A DNA stretch of 64,000 bases from Diploscapter coronatus (lineage: Eukaryota > Nematoda > Chromadorea > Rhabditida > Rhabditidae): positions 46,399,201 through 46,463,200 of the forward strand of contig OZ038422.1 in assembly GCA_964036155.1 (NCBI GenBank), read 5' to 3'. A model generated the notes under the pieces. The model worked only from the letters and a program-made list of their open reading frames with translations, ran no database searches and was not told the DNA's origin. Every line of letters begins with the position of its first letter. Positions within the stretch are counted from its first letter, which is position 1. A program made the translations under genes and the position numbers. This document shows, piece after piece, positions 34,568-45,820 of the stretch.

Positions 34568-36013
34568 CTACTTGCCAGTGGCCTTCGCAAATCGCTCGCT
34601 CACGTTCTTCCAGTTAGCAATCTTCCAAATCGCCTGGAAAAATAGAATTTTAGAAAAAAATACTGTTGAAAATGTACTCATTGTTTACTTTTCTAGCATT
34701 ATTTGCTAAAAACGAAAGATGTTGCAAGAAAATTGATTTTTTGTTTTCAAACTGCAATAATTTTCCGTATAAGATGATTGCAATTTACGGAAAAATATAT
34801 ATATATATATATTTTTAAATTTACCTTAACATAGTCCGGTCTGACGTTCTTGTACTGCAAATAATAGGCGTGTTCCCAGACGTCAATTCCGAAGAGCGGA
34901 ATGAGTCCAGTGGTCGGCTCGAGCGGGTCCTGGTTCGGGCAGGTGGCGATCTGGAAATTTGTTCTTCTCTTAATTTAAACATCTTTCTCCGAACCCTGAG
35001 CGATTTGGACTTGGGACAATAACCGAGCCACCCCCAGCCAGATCCCTGCACCGCAACAGTCGAGGCAGACATCGTCTCCTGCATTTTCTCCAGCGAGCCG
35101 AAGTCTTTCTGGAAAATGTCGTTAAAACCAGCACTGATTTTCCACAAAAAGTAATATTAGGGAATAAAAAGATGATATTCTTAAAATTCTAAAGTTAGCC
35201 TTGAAATAAGTTAGGTTTATTCGAGACTTTTCCCAAATATTAAAACTAGTTTTTCTTTTTAGCTTTATCTTTATGAATTTCTAGCCTTAATAGCAGCCAT
35301 CAACTCGGCACTCGGCTCGCCGCCGTCCTTGGCCAGATTCGTCCAGAAAATGGCGTGATTGATGTGACCGCCGCCGTTGAATCGCAGCCCAGGGCCAAGG
35401 GCGATTTGCTCTTTCACATTGCCTGACAATGAATTATTTGAAAAAGGTCGGTATTTTTTATTCTTCGTAATTTTTGTCCTAAAAATAAGTCTTTTCTGCA
35501 TTTTTCTGAAAAATGTAAGACTAAAATGTTCTAAAACGTGTTCCATTGTTTTTTTTTGCATTTCTATGGCTTCAGAAATGCGCTTATTTGGAAACCTCTC
35601 AGAATGCGTCAAAATGGATATTACCCTTGGAAACGGCCTCGGCGAGTTTCTCCTCGAGAGTGTTGAGGTTGTTGACGTAGGTGGCGTGGTGCTTCTGGTG
35701 GTGGAGCTGCATGATCTCTGCGGAGATGACCGGCTCGAGTGCGTTGTAGTCGTACGCCAGGTCGGGCAGGGTGTGCTTAGAGCGAGAGGCACTGAAAATT
35801 GATAAATGATCATTTCTAGAAAGTTCTTGGAAAATTTTCAAAGATATTTGATTTTTTTTTATTTTTAGAGCCCTTGTTTTTTTCTTGAGGGGAAAACAAC
35901 CTGGAAAAGAAAGAAAGGAATTCTTAGTTTTTTTTTCAAGACCAAAAAATCAACCTGATCGCAGCGGTCTGAGCCGGAATCCTGCTGAAATTGAGCGCCG
36001 AACGAGCAAGCAT
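34568..36013 (-). CDS. sod-2: Mitochondrial manganese superoxide dismutase
   Basis: Six exons: 35955-36013, 35625-35791, 35286-35422, 34995-35108, 34825-34950 and 34568-34633, 222 residues. It converts superoxide to H2O2 and O2 in the mitochondrial matrix. Residues 1-26 form a basic, Ser/Ala-rich presequence ending near ASRSK. The mature protein starts [18 protein letters not shown]. Metal ligands are visible in [11 protein letters not shown] (first His), NHAIFWTNL (second His) and [17 protein letters not shown] (Asp and third His). The [17 protein letters not shown] block is intact, so the enzyme should be active. The third intron has a non-canonical GC donor (AAG|GCTAG), because no GT occurs before a stop. 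An acceptor 12 bases before the ATG fits SL1 trans-splicing. It appears to be the first gene of an operon with mau-2, head to head with the CPTP gene. It could be a sod-3-type paralogue instead of sod-2. Confidence 0.95.
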
Positions 36014-36818
36014 CGTTGGAATCTCCTGAAATGCGAAAATTATCGATGATTTTCTGCTAAACTTTTGAAGACAAACAAAAACACGCAGCGCAAAGAAATG
36101 AAGGCGGAGCGACCACTGGCTACTTTGCGACACAGCGTTCATTTCTTCTTTTCTTTTCTGTTCATTTCCCGACTTTCTCGTGGATTTTGAATGCCCCTTT
36201 TTCGTTATCTTATAAAGTCTTTACTTCGATATTGTTTCTAAATATGAAAGAAAAGTTCCTTAGAATTTCAAACGTTTTCTTCATAATTGGTGGGCTTATT
36301 TTACTGGCAAAAAATTCCCAGATTTTTTGAAGTCCTTTCCGAATTCTTATCGGTCGGTATATTTTGTAATTTCACCGGGCTTTTCTCTGTCTATTTCCAA
36401 TTTCCCTTTCTCATTGGTCTTCTCTCTAGGGGATGACTCGTTCTGTTACAACATCATTTTTCGATTGAGAGACTTTGTAACATCAGTCGAAACAAATGCG
36501 TGACTTTCAGACTTGGTTTATTCCACACGCGCGCTTTTCTTATGACATTTAGAAACCACGAAATAGCGTGGGGGAAATAGGAGAATCTAAACTTTGCTTT
36601 CCTTCGAAATGATATTTCGCTATGCAATTTTATAAATTAATCTTTCTGACCATTCTAGAGCTTGTGATTTTCAGTATTCGATGAATTCTAAAGTTTACAC
36701 TTGATCAGTAATAATAAATTCGTCATTCACTTATTTCAATCTAGCATTAAAAAATATTTTGCCGGTCAAAATGTTAGAATCTTTCTTCATCTTCGAGGGA
36801 ATTTTTTAATTCAGAAAA
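36014..36818. promoter_or_regulatory. Shared promoter region of the sod-2 and CPTP transcription units
   Basis: About 0.8 kb between divergent starts. Splice acceptors 12 bases upstream of the sod-2 ATG (minus) and 4 bases upstream of the CPTP ATG (plus, TTTAATTCAG) suggest trans-splicing of both mRNAs. I found no clear DAF-16-type GTAAACAA site. Confidence 0.5.
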
Positions 36819-38053
36819 ATGAGCTCCGAGCCGGTGATTAAGGACGGGAATTTGATAGAAGAAAATGGGGAAGTTGAGGAAGAGAAGAATCAGGTGGTTG
36901 ATGGTAAGTCGCCAGCATTCGATATCCACTCCGTCGAGAAGTACTTCCGCGAATCCCTCCAACATCCAGGTATGTTATTCATAAAAGTTAACTCCGAATT
37001 TGAAGAGAATAACAATGAATTTGGTTTCAGATGACGACGTCCTTCTCATTCAGTTCATCGACGCCTACTCGGAGCTCAACAGGTAAAATTTCGTTTTTTG
37101 GGAAAAAGAAAAACGAATTGTTATTTTGTGGCATTTCTAGTTTCGTTTTCCAAAATGATATCAAAATCAACTTTTGGAAAATATGAGTCATGCTAAAAGC
37201 ACTGAAAATTATGTGACCTGAATCATTGTACTTTGAAACTTATCAGAAACTCAAAATTTGACAAACTCCATAACTCTTCATAGAAAAAATGTTTTTAAAC
37301 AGCATAACGTATTTTACCCTTAGAATTTAAACAGTAGAAAAAAAAACTAAAATTCTAGATTCATCGGCTGTCTTGGACGGATCTTCCACTTCGTTTCGAA
37401 AGACATCAACGAGAAAACGACAGCACTGACCACACTCAACAAGGAGGATCCCGAGAAGTTCAATACCGTCGGACACATTCTCAGGAGCAGCGGCGGACAT
37501 CACAAAGCCAAGGGAGTTTTCGAGATCATCTGCTTGCACAGGTAATTTCATTTTTTCGAGAAAAAAAACTTGAAAAGGGAAAACAACGGTTTATATACGA
37601 GATTAGAGCTTCTTGGAGGGGAATAAAATATTTTTTACTAGTTGAAAATTTCAGAGCACTCGAATTCATCATGGATTTCATGCAGGCAGTCGCCGACGCC
37701 GAAAATCACGACAACATATCGCATATCTGCAGAACGTCGTATGATCGGACGCTGGCCAAGTGGGGAATTTTAGTTTGATCAAAATTCGAACCTTTATCAA
37801 TTTTGTAGAAAAGTTGTCCTTTTTTTTCGATAAAAATGCAATTTCCAGACACCATAATTGGGTCATCCGGAAAGCGGTGCACGTCGCGTCGCTGACTCTG
37901 CCGACGCGCGTTGACCTGATCGTGTCGATTCACGGCAAGTACCCCGAGCAGGGCGAGTCCTTCGTCCGCAGCACGATCAGCACCGTCGTTGAGCAGGGGG
38001 ACACTGTCCACAGGAGAATCCACTCCATCATGAAACAGCACCTGAAGGAGTAA
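36819..38053 (+). CDS. CPTP: Ceramide-1-phosphate transfer protein (GLTP domain)
   Basis: Five in-phase exons: 36819-36969, 37031-37082, 37359-37541, 37655-37759 and 37849-38053, about 231 residues. CPTP moves ceramide-1-phosphate between membranes in the cytosol. After an acidic leader (residues 1-32), the all-helical GLTP fold begins with FDIHSVEKYFRESL. DDVLLIQFIDAYSELNRF carries the Asp and Asn headgroup contacts. The Arg in LHRALEFIMDFM, the Arg and Tyr in SYDRTLAKHHNWVIRKAV, the His of HHNWV, and SLTLPTRVDLI all match the GLTPD1/CPTP pattern. The basic residues favour a phosphate headgroup over a neutral glycolipid. A GTAAGT-like donor inside exon 1 (after GTTGATG) is not used in this model, because the sequence after it is conserved. 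It precedes WDR75 as the probable first gene of an operon. Confidence 0.92.
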
Positions 38054-38968
38054 GAAAATCCCAGAAATAGGCTGAGCCTAAAAATATTTTATTATCTTGA
38101 AAAATACGCACTTTCTATTTTATGAAAAAAATGTTCAGTGAATATAACTTTTATAACTCGCAAAATACATGCATTTTTTCTTCGAAGATTTGGAAAAATG
38201 GCAAATTTTGCAAGTTGCTTTCTTGCCAAGACTGACTGTATAAATACGCATAATCTTTCGATTTCCATCCTTCATATCTACTCACCTAGCATTTTGACTA
38301 ATTTTACTGATTTAATTACTTATAATTTATTCTCACTGATCTATTTTGTGATGAGTCTACTTCACTGGCGCTTGATAGCGATATTTGAAACTTTGAACAT
38401 CGACTTTCAACTCGGAACACGCATTTCCATGAACTTCACTCATTGGCATTCATTCCTTCGAGATTCTCATCAATTTTAACTGTATTTTCAGGGCTATTTT
38501 GAAAAGTTGGATTGGTGAATATTTGGATTTTTACATCTTTAAAATGCTCAGTTGATTTTTCTGAGAACTCGATGTCTGTAAAATTCATTTTTCAAAAATT
38601 TCAACTTTTCGAATAAGCCACTTTTCTTATGGTTACTAATTTCGAACTTATCACTCCCCGCCTTTTATCTTGATTTTACTGGTCAAACGATTTGATCATA
38701 CTCGCTTTATATCCTCTTCATATCTTTAGCAGCTTATATACTAAAAGTAAATTGAGATTTTCTACTTGTATTTTATCGAGTTTCGGTATTCCCGTTAATT
38801 CTTCGTGCTGTGCCTTATTCTTGTATCAAAAGATGTATTTATTTGCAATAAAGCTGTATTCCTGTCGATTTTTTTTTTTAAAATTTAATTAGATGTTTGA
38901 AACCAAAATGGATTATTTCGAAGTTTTTTTTTCAGATTTTTGTTAAATTGCCAAAATTAAATTTTTAG
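38054..38968 (+). terminator. CPTP 3' UTR, poly(A) signal and intercistronic gap
   Basis: There is no coding exon. AATAAA at 38847-38852 lies about 795 bases past the CPTP stop and about 117 bases before the WDR75 ATG. T-rich tracts and two acceptors (TTTTTTTCAG near 38935 and TTTTTAG directly at the ATG) follow. This is the layout of an SL2-type intercistronic region. Confidence 0.6.
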
Positions 38969-41900
38969 ATGGTAGTTGGCGACGATTTGGTTGACAAGTT
39001 GGTGGAGTGCGCACCGATCAAACACGTCGATATTTGTGAGACAAATCGGTAGATTTTTAAATGTTAAAAATTAAGAATTTTTTGACAAATGGAAAAATAA
39101 AAGCGGTTTTGTTTCAGCACGGCTACCATATCCGTTGGCCGAAGATGCTACCTTCTTTTAATCGGAGAGGAGCTGCAGCGCAGAGAAATCTACACTTCTA
39201 CGACGTCTCATCTCATCGCTTCCTTCTTTGCCAATCCCAATAAGGTAAATTTTAATTGACTTTACGGTAATTTTAATTTTCGATAAAACAATGAGACTTT
39301 ATTTTTCCTATTTTGTCTTTTTACGGCGATAAGATGTCATAAAATAACACTGAAAATAATATCTTTTAATTAATTTAAAAAAAAAATCTTTTATTCTAGG
39401 TCCTGTGCATTTGTCATTCTGGCGAAGTCGTGGAAATTGCGATAAATGAAGATTCTTCTGAAGTCGTGGCCAGCACCCGTCTCCCAGTCAAAAATATCGT
39501 GTATGTCGAATTTTAGTCTTTTGAAAAATGACTTCTCCACTTTTACCAACGCTATTTCTCCCAATATGTATGAACTTCCCAGAAATAAGGAAAATACTGT
39601 AGCTTTCAGATGTGCCTATTTCATCCCTGAAGGAGAAAAGCTGTTTATGCTGGATGAAATTGGTCAGCTAATGCGAGTCCATTCTGATTGCACCACGCAA
39701 CTCATCTGCACACAGCAATTCGCTACTGTTGATTCGTTTGCCATTACGGTGACTTTATTGATCTGTTAAATTCAGTTTTTCAACATTAAAAAAAGAAACT
39801 AGACTTTTTCTATAGAATAGTTTTTTTTTAAATGGAACTTTGAAATTCAGGACTCACACTACGTTCTGATCCGAGGTTACGACATCAAAATGGTGCCGTT
39901 CGATGAGAGTTCCGGAATCAACGAGGATTCTTTCTCGTTGAAGCCGAAAAGCTTGGAGCACACGAATCATTTCATGCGAGTCGTAGCCAGAGACGATTTC
40001 ATTGCAGCTGCCGTACAGGATGGGAGAGTTCTGATTTGGTCAGATGTTCGTTCGAAGGGTTTCAGATCGGGATATCATTGTTTCGCTTGGCATCAGGTAA
40101 GTAAATTAACATATTAAGATGATATTTTTAATATAAATTAGAGACCATAAAAAATTAATTTTCTTCAATTTTTTATCTGAAAAAAACGAAATAAATTTTC
40201 AGACCACCCCCTTCCTGGCCCTGTCGCCGTTCGGCAATGTGTTCACAGCAGGCATCGAAGCAGTGCTGTGTCGGTGTTCCAAAATGGGCAAGCCGAGTTT
40301 CCTTCCCAGATTATCCTGCCCTGTGAAACTCGTCACTCTCTCACCCGATTCGTCGCATATCATTTGTGTGCTGGGTAGGATGTGGAAATTTATTATTTAC
40401 TTTTTAAAGAAAATTATTGAAGAAGATACGGTAATCAAAGACAAGTTTGCATTTTTAAGATCCACGAAAAGAAAATGTTGGGTTTAAAAAATATATCCCT
40501 TAAATTTGCTTTTACTTTTGAAATAATCTTTTTTCAGAAGACAATTCTTTGCATGTGGTTCTAGCTTCGACACTTTCTCGCCTCTCCTCCACTTCTTTCA
40601 TCAGGTTGATGGGGCCTTTCAGAAGCGTTTTCCTGAGGTGTTCAAAATTTTCCTGATTTTTTAAAAATCACTCATTTCAGTGATCCCCGAGTCCCCAACT
40701 CCGTCGTGATTCCTGGAAGAGTCGGTGCGATTGCCTGGACAAATCCGTTGACTGAAACGATTTCGCATACGACTAGGTAAAATGTTCGAGTTTTTGAAAA
40801 AATAAAATCTTGAAATTTCAGTATTTCCTTGGAAAACAACGCAATGATGACTAGTTCGGATTATTTCACTGTGGCAGGTAAGATTTAAAGATTCTATTTT
40901 TCTTCAAAATAAAAAATGTGCAACGATAAGAAATGAGATCTTCCGAAGGATATTGTTCTACTATTCTTTCAAACTTGATTTTTTCCACTTCAGAAGCCCG
41001 CCACGAGCTGACCAACATCGCGATTTCCTGGAATCACATCGCAACCATTGAAGTCCTCGTCGGGCTCAAAAATGATTACGTACGATTTTTTATTAAATTT
41101 TTTTAAACTTGAACTTCCAGATCCACCGCCTGAGATTCTGGCTCAGACAAAAGGAGAATCCGTGTGAGTTGAAGTTGCTGGATACTGTAGAATTGGGGGA
41201 AGATGAATACGAAGTAGCGGGGTACACGATGGAAAGGGTTAATGAGGTAGGAAATTTTAAAAGAAAGTGAATATTGAATAGTCCAATAAGTTTTAGAATT
41301 TTGGATTTTTGAAACAGTATTCTTTCATTTTTATATCATTGTCATGATCTCTTATTAGAAATAGTAGGGGAGCATGTATGCATAAAGTTGAAATTTTAAA
41401 AATTTGAATAACCAAATTTTTCATTAGTTGACCTTGAAATTTGAGAAAGAACAATTTTACTTTATTTTTTCCTAGAATTTCATCGTCTGCAACAAAAACA
41501 CGGGAGCGATGCAGCTGTGGCATGAAAACGGCGAGAAGAGCGGCTGGAGTTACGAGACGATTCATGAGACTAAAGTAGGAATGTTTTTATTTTCATAATA
41601 ACTTCGACTTTCTCCCAGCTGATGCACGTGGATTGCGTTTCCACGATCAATGCCGCTCATTTGTTCGCCGCTGGACAGAACTTCAACAATTTCCACAATG
41701 CCAATTGCGTTAGCATCGTCAATACAGAAGAGGTTTGTTCTACTCTTTTCACTTCAATATTATTTGAAGTAGAGTAAAATTATGTCAAATTAAATAAAAG
41801 TATAGCATAGGAAAAGTCGTTTATCGTACTTTCCCACATGAATGAAGATTTCTAAATTTTGTTTAAGCTCGCGTTCTAATATTTTACTCTCATGAATGGA

Positions 41901-43022
41901 AAAAATTAGATTTTTGATTTTCTAATATTTAAAATTTTCAGCGACGAGTAACTTCTGCCATTCCATGTGAAGCGATAGTTCTGTCGGTTGCGTGGGCGGA
42001 CTCTCATCTTCTGCTCATTTCCACTGCTATCAACGTCTTCTGCTGGGACTCAAAGGTGATACGGTAGCTTATAGTAATCTTTTCTGAAGGAAGTTTTTGC
42101 AGGAAAAAATGCTCCGATGGAGTGTCGCCGAGTCGTTCAATCTGCACCTGTCGTTGGATCATCGATGCTTCGTCTATTCGGAGAATCAGGGTATTTTTTA
42201 AAAGAAAAAAATTTACAATTAGGATTTAAAAAAAAAAAGATTTTGTTTCAATTTTATGATAATCAAATTTTAGCGATCGAAATCGACTTCGAAACGGGGA
42301 AGACGAAGAAGTCCTTTGAATTCTCTCGACCGATTCAAAAACTCGTCGCATTTTCGAACCATTCGGATGCACCGACTTTGGTTGGATTGGCGGATAAGGT
42401 TCTTTATTTTTGGTTGCCTGTATTTGTAGACGAATGACAGACACAGACGGCTGCATTTACAGGTGGATATTAGTGAGTTTCGAGTAAAGAGTATAGGGAA
42501 AAGCAAAAAAAAAAACGTCTGTGGTTATATTTGTCTGTATCATCATCCGTCTGCAAATACTGGATGGCATTTTTGTAATTCCAGGAATTTTCACGTTTCA
42601 GGACCTGATCTGTCTGTACCCGCCCTCTGTGATTTTGTCAACTCCAAACTCTGCGTCTCTGACCACCCCATTCGCCTCTCTGGCTGTTTCTGCTACTTCG
42701 GGTTATTTTTTTGAAAAACCAAACTATTAATCAGGAAAAGTTGATCTTCATTAAAATTTGAAAAAGTCAAAATCACATATAAAAATTCATTTTCGCCGAT
42801 TAGAATGATAAATCTATCTTTAAATATTACGCTTTCACATGGTTATGGTAGATTTGAGTAATTTCAGACCCATCGTCCAAACCGACTCCCTTGCCCTCGC
42901 ACAAATTCGTGTCAGCCTTCAAACTGCTCTCAGCGCCTTGTCACACTCTGCCCCCAGTCGCTCACATCGCGCCGCAGTTTATCGAGTCATGCCTCCTCCC
43001 GCCGCCTGCGAAGGAAGTTTGA
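38969..43022 (+). CDS. WDR75: WD-repeat protein WDR75 (UTP17/NAN1), pre-rRNA processing
   Basis: Eighteen in-phase exons: 38969-39048, 39118-39244, 39400-39500, 39610-39748, 39851-40096, 40203-40374, 40538-40604, 40681-40776, 40822-40877, 40994-41079, 41121-41246, 41476-41574, 41619-41732, 41942-42055, 42103-42190, 42274-42398, 42602-42701 and 42868-43022, about 696 residues. WDR75 is a t-UTP subunit of the small-subunit processome in the nucleolus, linking rDNA transcription to pre-rRNA processing. Recognition rests on GYHCFAWHQ followed by SFLPRLSCPVKLVTLSPDS, which mirror human TCLHWHH and EFLPRLGATIEHISVSPAG. The repeat INVFCWDSKEKMLRWSV mirrors ILCCWNLLSCALEWNA. The C-terminal KLLSAPCHTLPPVAHIAPQF mirrors ELLHTPAHVLPSAAFLCSMF. 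Beta-propeller repeats are diverged. It is shorter than the human protein (about 830), partly because the acidic tail is missing. An acceptor abuts the ATG. Confidence 0.88.
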
Positions 43023-44114
43023 AAGGGCAGAATTTTTTCAACTTTTGAAATTTATGGAAAAATCAATCAGATTTCATAGTTTTCATTTCGTTTTCCGTTT
43101 CAATTCAAAATTTATCAAGTTCTTAAAATCAAATGATATTTGAAAAAAGACTCGTAATTTTCTATCTCGGCTATTCTAGGACTCTAAGATATGGAATTTT
43201 TATACCTGAAAATGAGAAATATTATCAATTTTCTAGACTTTTCTAGGGTGATATTTTTCTCTGATTGTTGGTTGTTGAAGTTGTTATTCGTCATTGTTTT
43301 CCCTTGTTGCGAAGTTTGTTTAGTAATGAAGAGGATAAGTTGAATTTCGATGACTAGATACTCGAATAGAGAGATGAGCAAGACATAAAACTAGTATTCA
43401 AAGTTGGGAGCATCATTTACAAATGATGTGTTGAAATATGCTGCAGATTTCACATGGACAATATCTCTAATATAAGAGGGAAATTTCATTATCAATGATT
43501 TATCTGAAAAACTAGGTCTTCACCCAAAATAGAGCAATGTCTCTGAGTTGTCAAACAAAAGTCAACTTAACTGCACAAAATCTACAAATTATCGTACGAT
43601 CTCTGCTTCACGAACTTCTAACTCATCGATTTCGAGAGTTTTGTCAATTTCTCAATTCTCATCTATTTTCAGCTTTTCTCCCAGTAAATCTCGGTTTCCC
43701 CGTCCACTCGACCGAGAATTTTCCCGATCCTTCCTTTTCTAAACAAAAATCATTGATGACATCCCAGTCAACAGAAAAGCAGAAAACTGCAAATGAGAAA
43801 TTCGGCTAGATGAAAAGTAAATGAAAGTCGAAATCGGTAGAAAAATGCCAAGATGAAAGTTGAAGTATCAAACAATGAAGATATCAAATGAGGAACAAGT
43901 GATGTCAATTTTTTGCTTCTAAAGTGTATGTGAAAAATTGAACTCGGGATGTTGATAAGATTGAAAATCTGGCTGAGAAGATCAACATCTAGAAAAGTCG
44001 TCATTTTTTTACTATTTGTTTGAAGGGTTCATGCAAAAATTTCATAAAGGATCACACATAGTGAATGAATTGAAGTTTCACAATATTATTGATGACCTAG
44101 TAATTAGTCAACAT

Positions 44115-44205
44115 TGTGTAGGTGTTGAACTTGACCTGTCTGTGAATTGCCTGGAGACGTGAGAGTCTGGCTTGCTTTACTAACCGTTGAGCCATCTTTC
44201 TAAGC
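44115..44205 (-). other. tRNA-like / Pol III promoter-like fragment
   Basis: On the minus strand, TGGCTCAACGG (within 44180-44194) fits the A-box consensus TRGYNNARNNG exactly, followed by a possible AGAC...GTCT anticodon-type stem. About 50 bases later AGTTCAACACC (44121-44131) matches the B box with about three mismatches. The acceptor stem does not pair convincingly, so this is a decayed tRNA or tRNA-derived SINE at best. Confidence 0.35.
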
Positions 44206-44509
44206 CCAATTCAATTGTTCTCGCACCTTTTCACACCCACTCGCAAACACAAAAACATCTTCGATCTGACTCATCTCTGATCGAGCCTCCGGATAAGAAA
44301 ATCGAGTAAATCGACAGGGAATTGTGAAATGGGTGGAGTCTTGACTTTTTAGACCCAGCCGGTTTTCTTCACCTATGTCTTATCGCTAGGGACAATATGA
44401 AAAGAAAAGAGGTACGGTTATGACACGCCCACGTCGGGGGCAAACAGGCAGGCAGGACCAAGGGACGGGTTGAGAACCGAACGAAGAAACGAGAAAACGA
44501 AAAGCTGAG

Positions 44510-44517
44510 GATAAAAG
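44510..44517 (+). promoter_or_regulatory. TATA-like box of the calponin gene
   Basis: GATAAAAG lies about 90 bases before the calponin ATG at 44605. Muscle genes of this type often have TATA promoters; assignment rests on position only. Confidence 0.4.
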
Positions 44518-44604
44518 CAGCTATCGGTTGATCGAGACGGCATTTAGCTCAATTCGTTATTCAGCTTACGAGTAAATCCGCACGGTCATTGACTATTCGA
44601 GAAA

Positions 44605-45820
44605 ATGGAGCAGAACTACCACAGACCTAGACCATCTGGCATGGCTGGTCAGTTTTTTTCCCATCGTTTTTGTCTTTTCCATTTTTTGTGTAAAAAAGCA
44701 ATATTTATTATTGATTTTCTAGGAGCCATTTTGGACAAACAAGCTAGCAAATTCAACGACGAAGAAGCCCAATTTCTGTTGGAATGGATTCGAGTTGGAA
44801 CTTTGAAAATTAGAAAAGTCAACGTAAATTTATTTCAGGACCTGATCAAAGAAGACCTCAATACATGTGGAGAAAGGGCCACTTTCAGGGAGACGCTGAA
44901 GGATGGACAAGTTCTGTGCAAGTAAGATTTTGATAATCAACTGAAAGGCTTTTCAGAGTTCCGATACCTTTCCTTTATTGATTTTTCATATTATCATCCT
45001 TTTGAAGGTTTCAATATGAAACAACGATAGACTGTATGCTGACGAATGACATCACACCTTTTCGAACTATAATGGCATAAGCCGCCATATTTTCAATATT
45101 GCAACTAATTATTTTGAAAGGTTGCTAAAATTAGACGAACTTTCTTGAAGTAAAATTTCTGACATCGATTCTTCGGAAAGGTGTTACTTTTTCTAGGCTC
45201 TTCTGATTTTCTGCAAAAATCTCCGTTTCTCCGAAATGTTTGTTCAACTTATCTGCGCGTTTATCCCTGCCTTCGATCGCCTGGCTTCTATTTCTCTATT
45301 TCCAAACTTTTGTTTTTTCTTCCGCCACGATCACTCTCGAGTCGGATCAAAAAATATGATCTGACTAAAGGGGCTTGTGCTTTGAAGTTGAAATTTCGAG
45401 AAGAAATAGAGTTCAAATTGAAAAAAAAAGATTAGTGATTATGATTTTACAACAATGCAGAAGTTATCAAAATTGGATAAGAATATTCCAAGCTTTGGCT
45501 AAAATGATAATTTCCAGCAATGCAAATTTTACTAGTGATTTCATTTCAGACTCACCAACGCAATCAAGCCCGGCTCCGTCAAGAAGATCATGAAGCCGAT
45601 CTCGAACTTCAACTGTCTGGAGAATATCAACCAGTTCACTGCAGCTGCGAGGTCGCTCGGCGTGCTCGACGAAGAGACCTTCCAATCAGTGGACCTGTTC
45701 GATGGCAGAGACCTTTTCTCGGTCTGCGTCACTCTGCAGTCCCTCGCCAGGAAGGTCGAGAAGTCGCACAACATCGCCCCACCGAAACAAGTCTCTAAGG
45801 ACAAGATCATCAACCAGTGA
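44605..45820 (+). CDS. Calponin/transgelin (SM22) family actin-binding protein
   Basis: Four in-phase exons: 44605-44647, 44723-44793, 44839-44921 and 45550-45820, 155 residues. A single calponin-homology domain covers almost the entire protein. Visible blocks are [58 protein letters not shown] and [20 protein letters not shown], the usual order for transgelins and for C. elegans CPN proteins. The C-terminal tail ([17 protein letters not shown]) is short, and I see no calponin CLIK repeat, so it is closer to transgelin than to true calponin. It should bind actin filaments in muscle or cortical cytoskeleton. The last intron is about 630 bases, the longest in the gene. Confidence 0.92.

Larger units (their letters stand above)
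43023..44604. other. Intergenic region upstream of the calponin gene
   Basis: About 1.6 kb with no supported exon. It contains a tRNA-like fragment on the minus strand (44121-44194) and, near the calponin gene, the TATA-like GATAAAAG. Confidence 0.4.

Noticed and set aside
42399..42437. Read-through stop of WDR75 after exon 16
   Set aside because: The reading frame stops here, but splicing at 42398 to 42602 restores conserved C-terminal WDR75 sequence, so this is intron.
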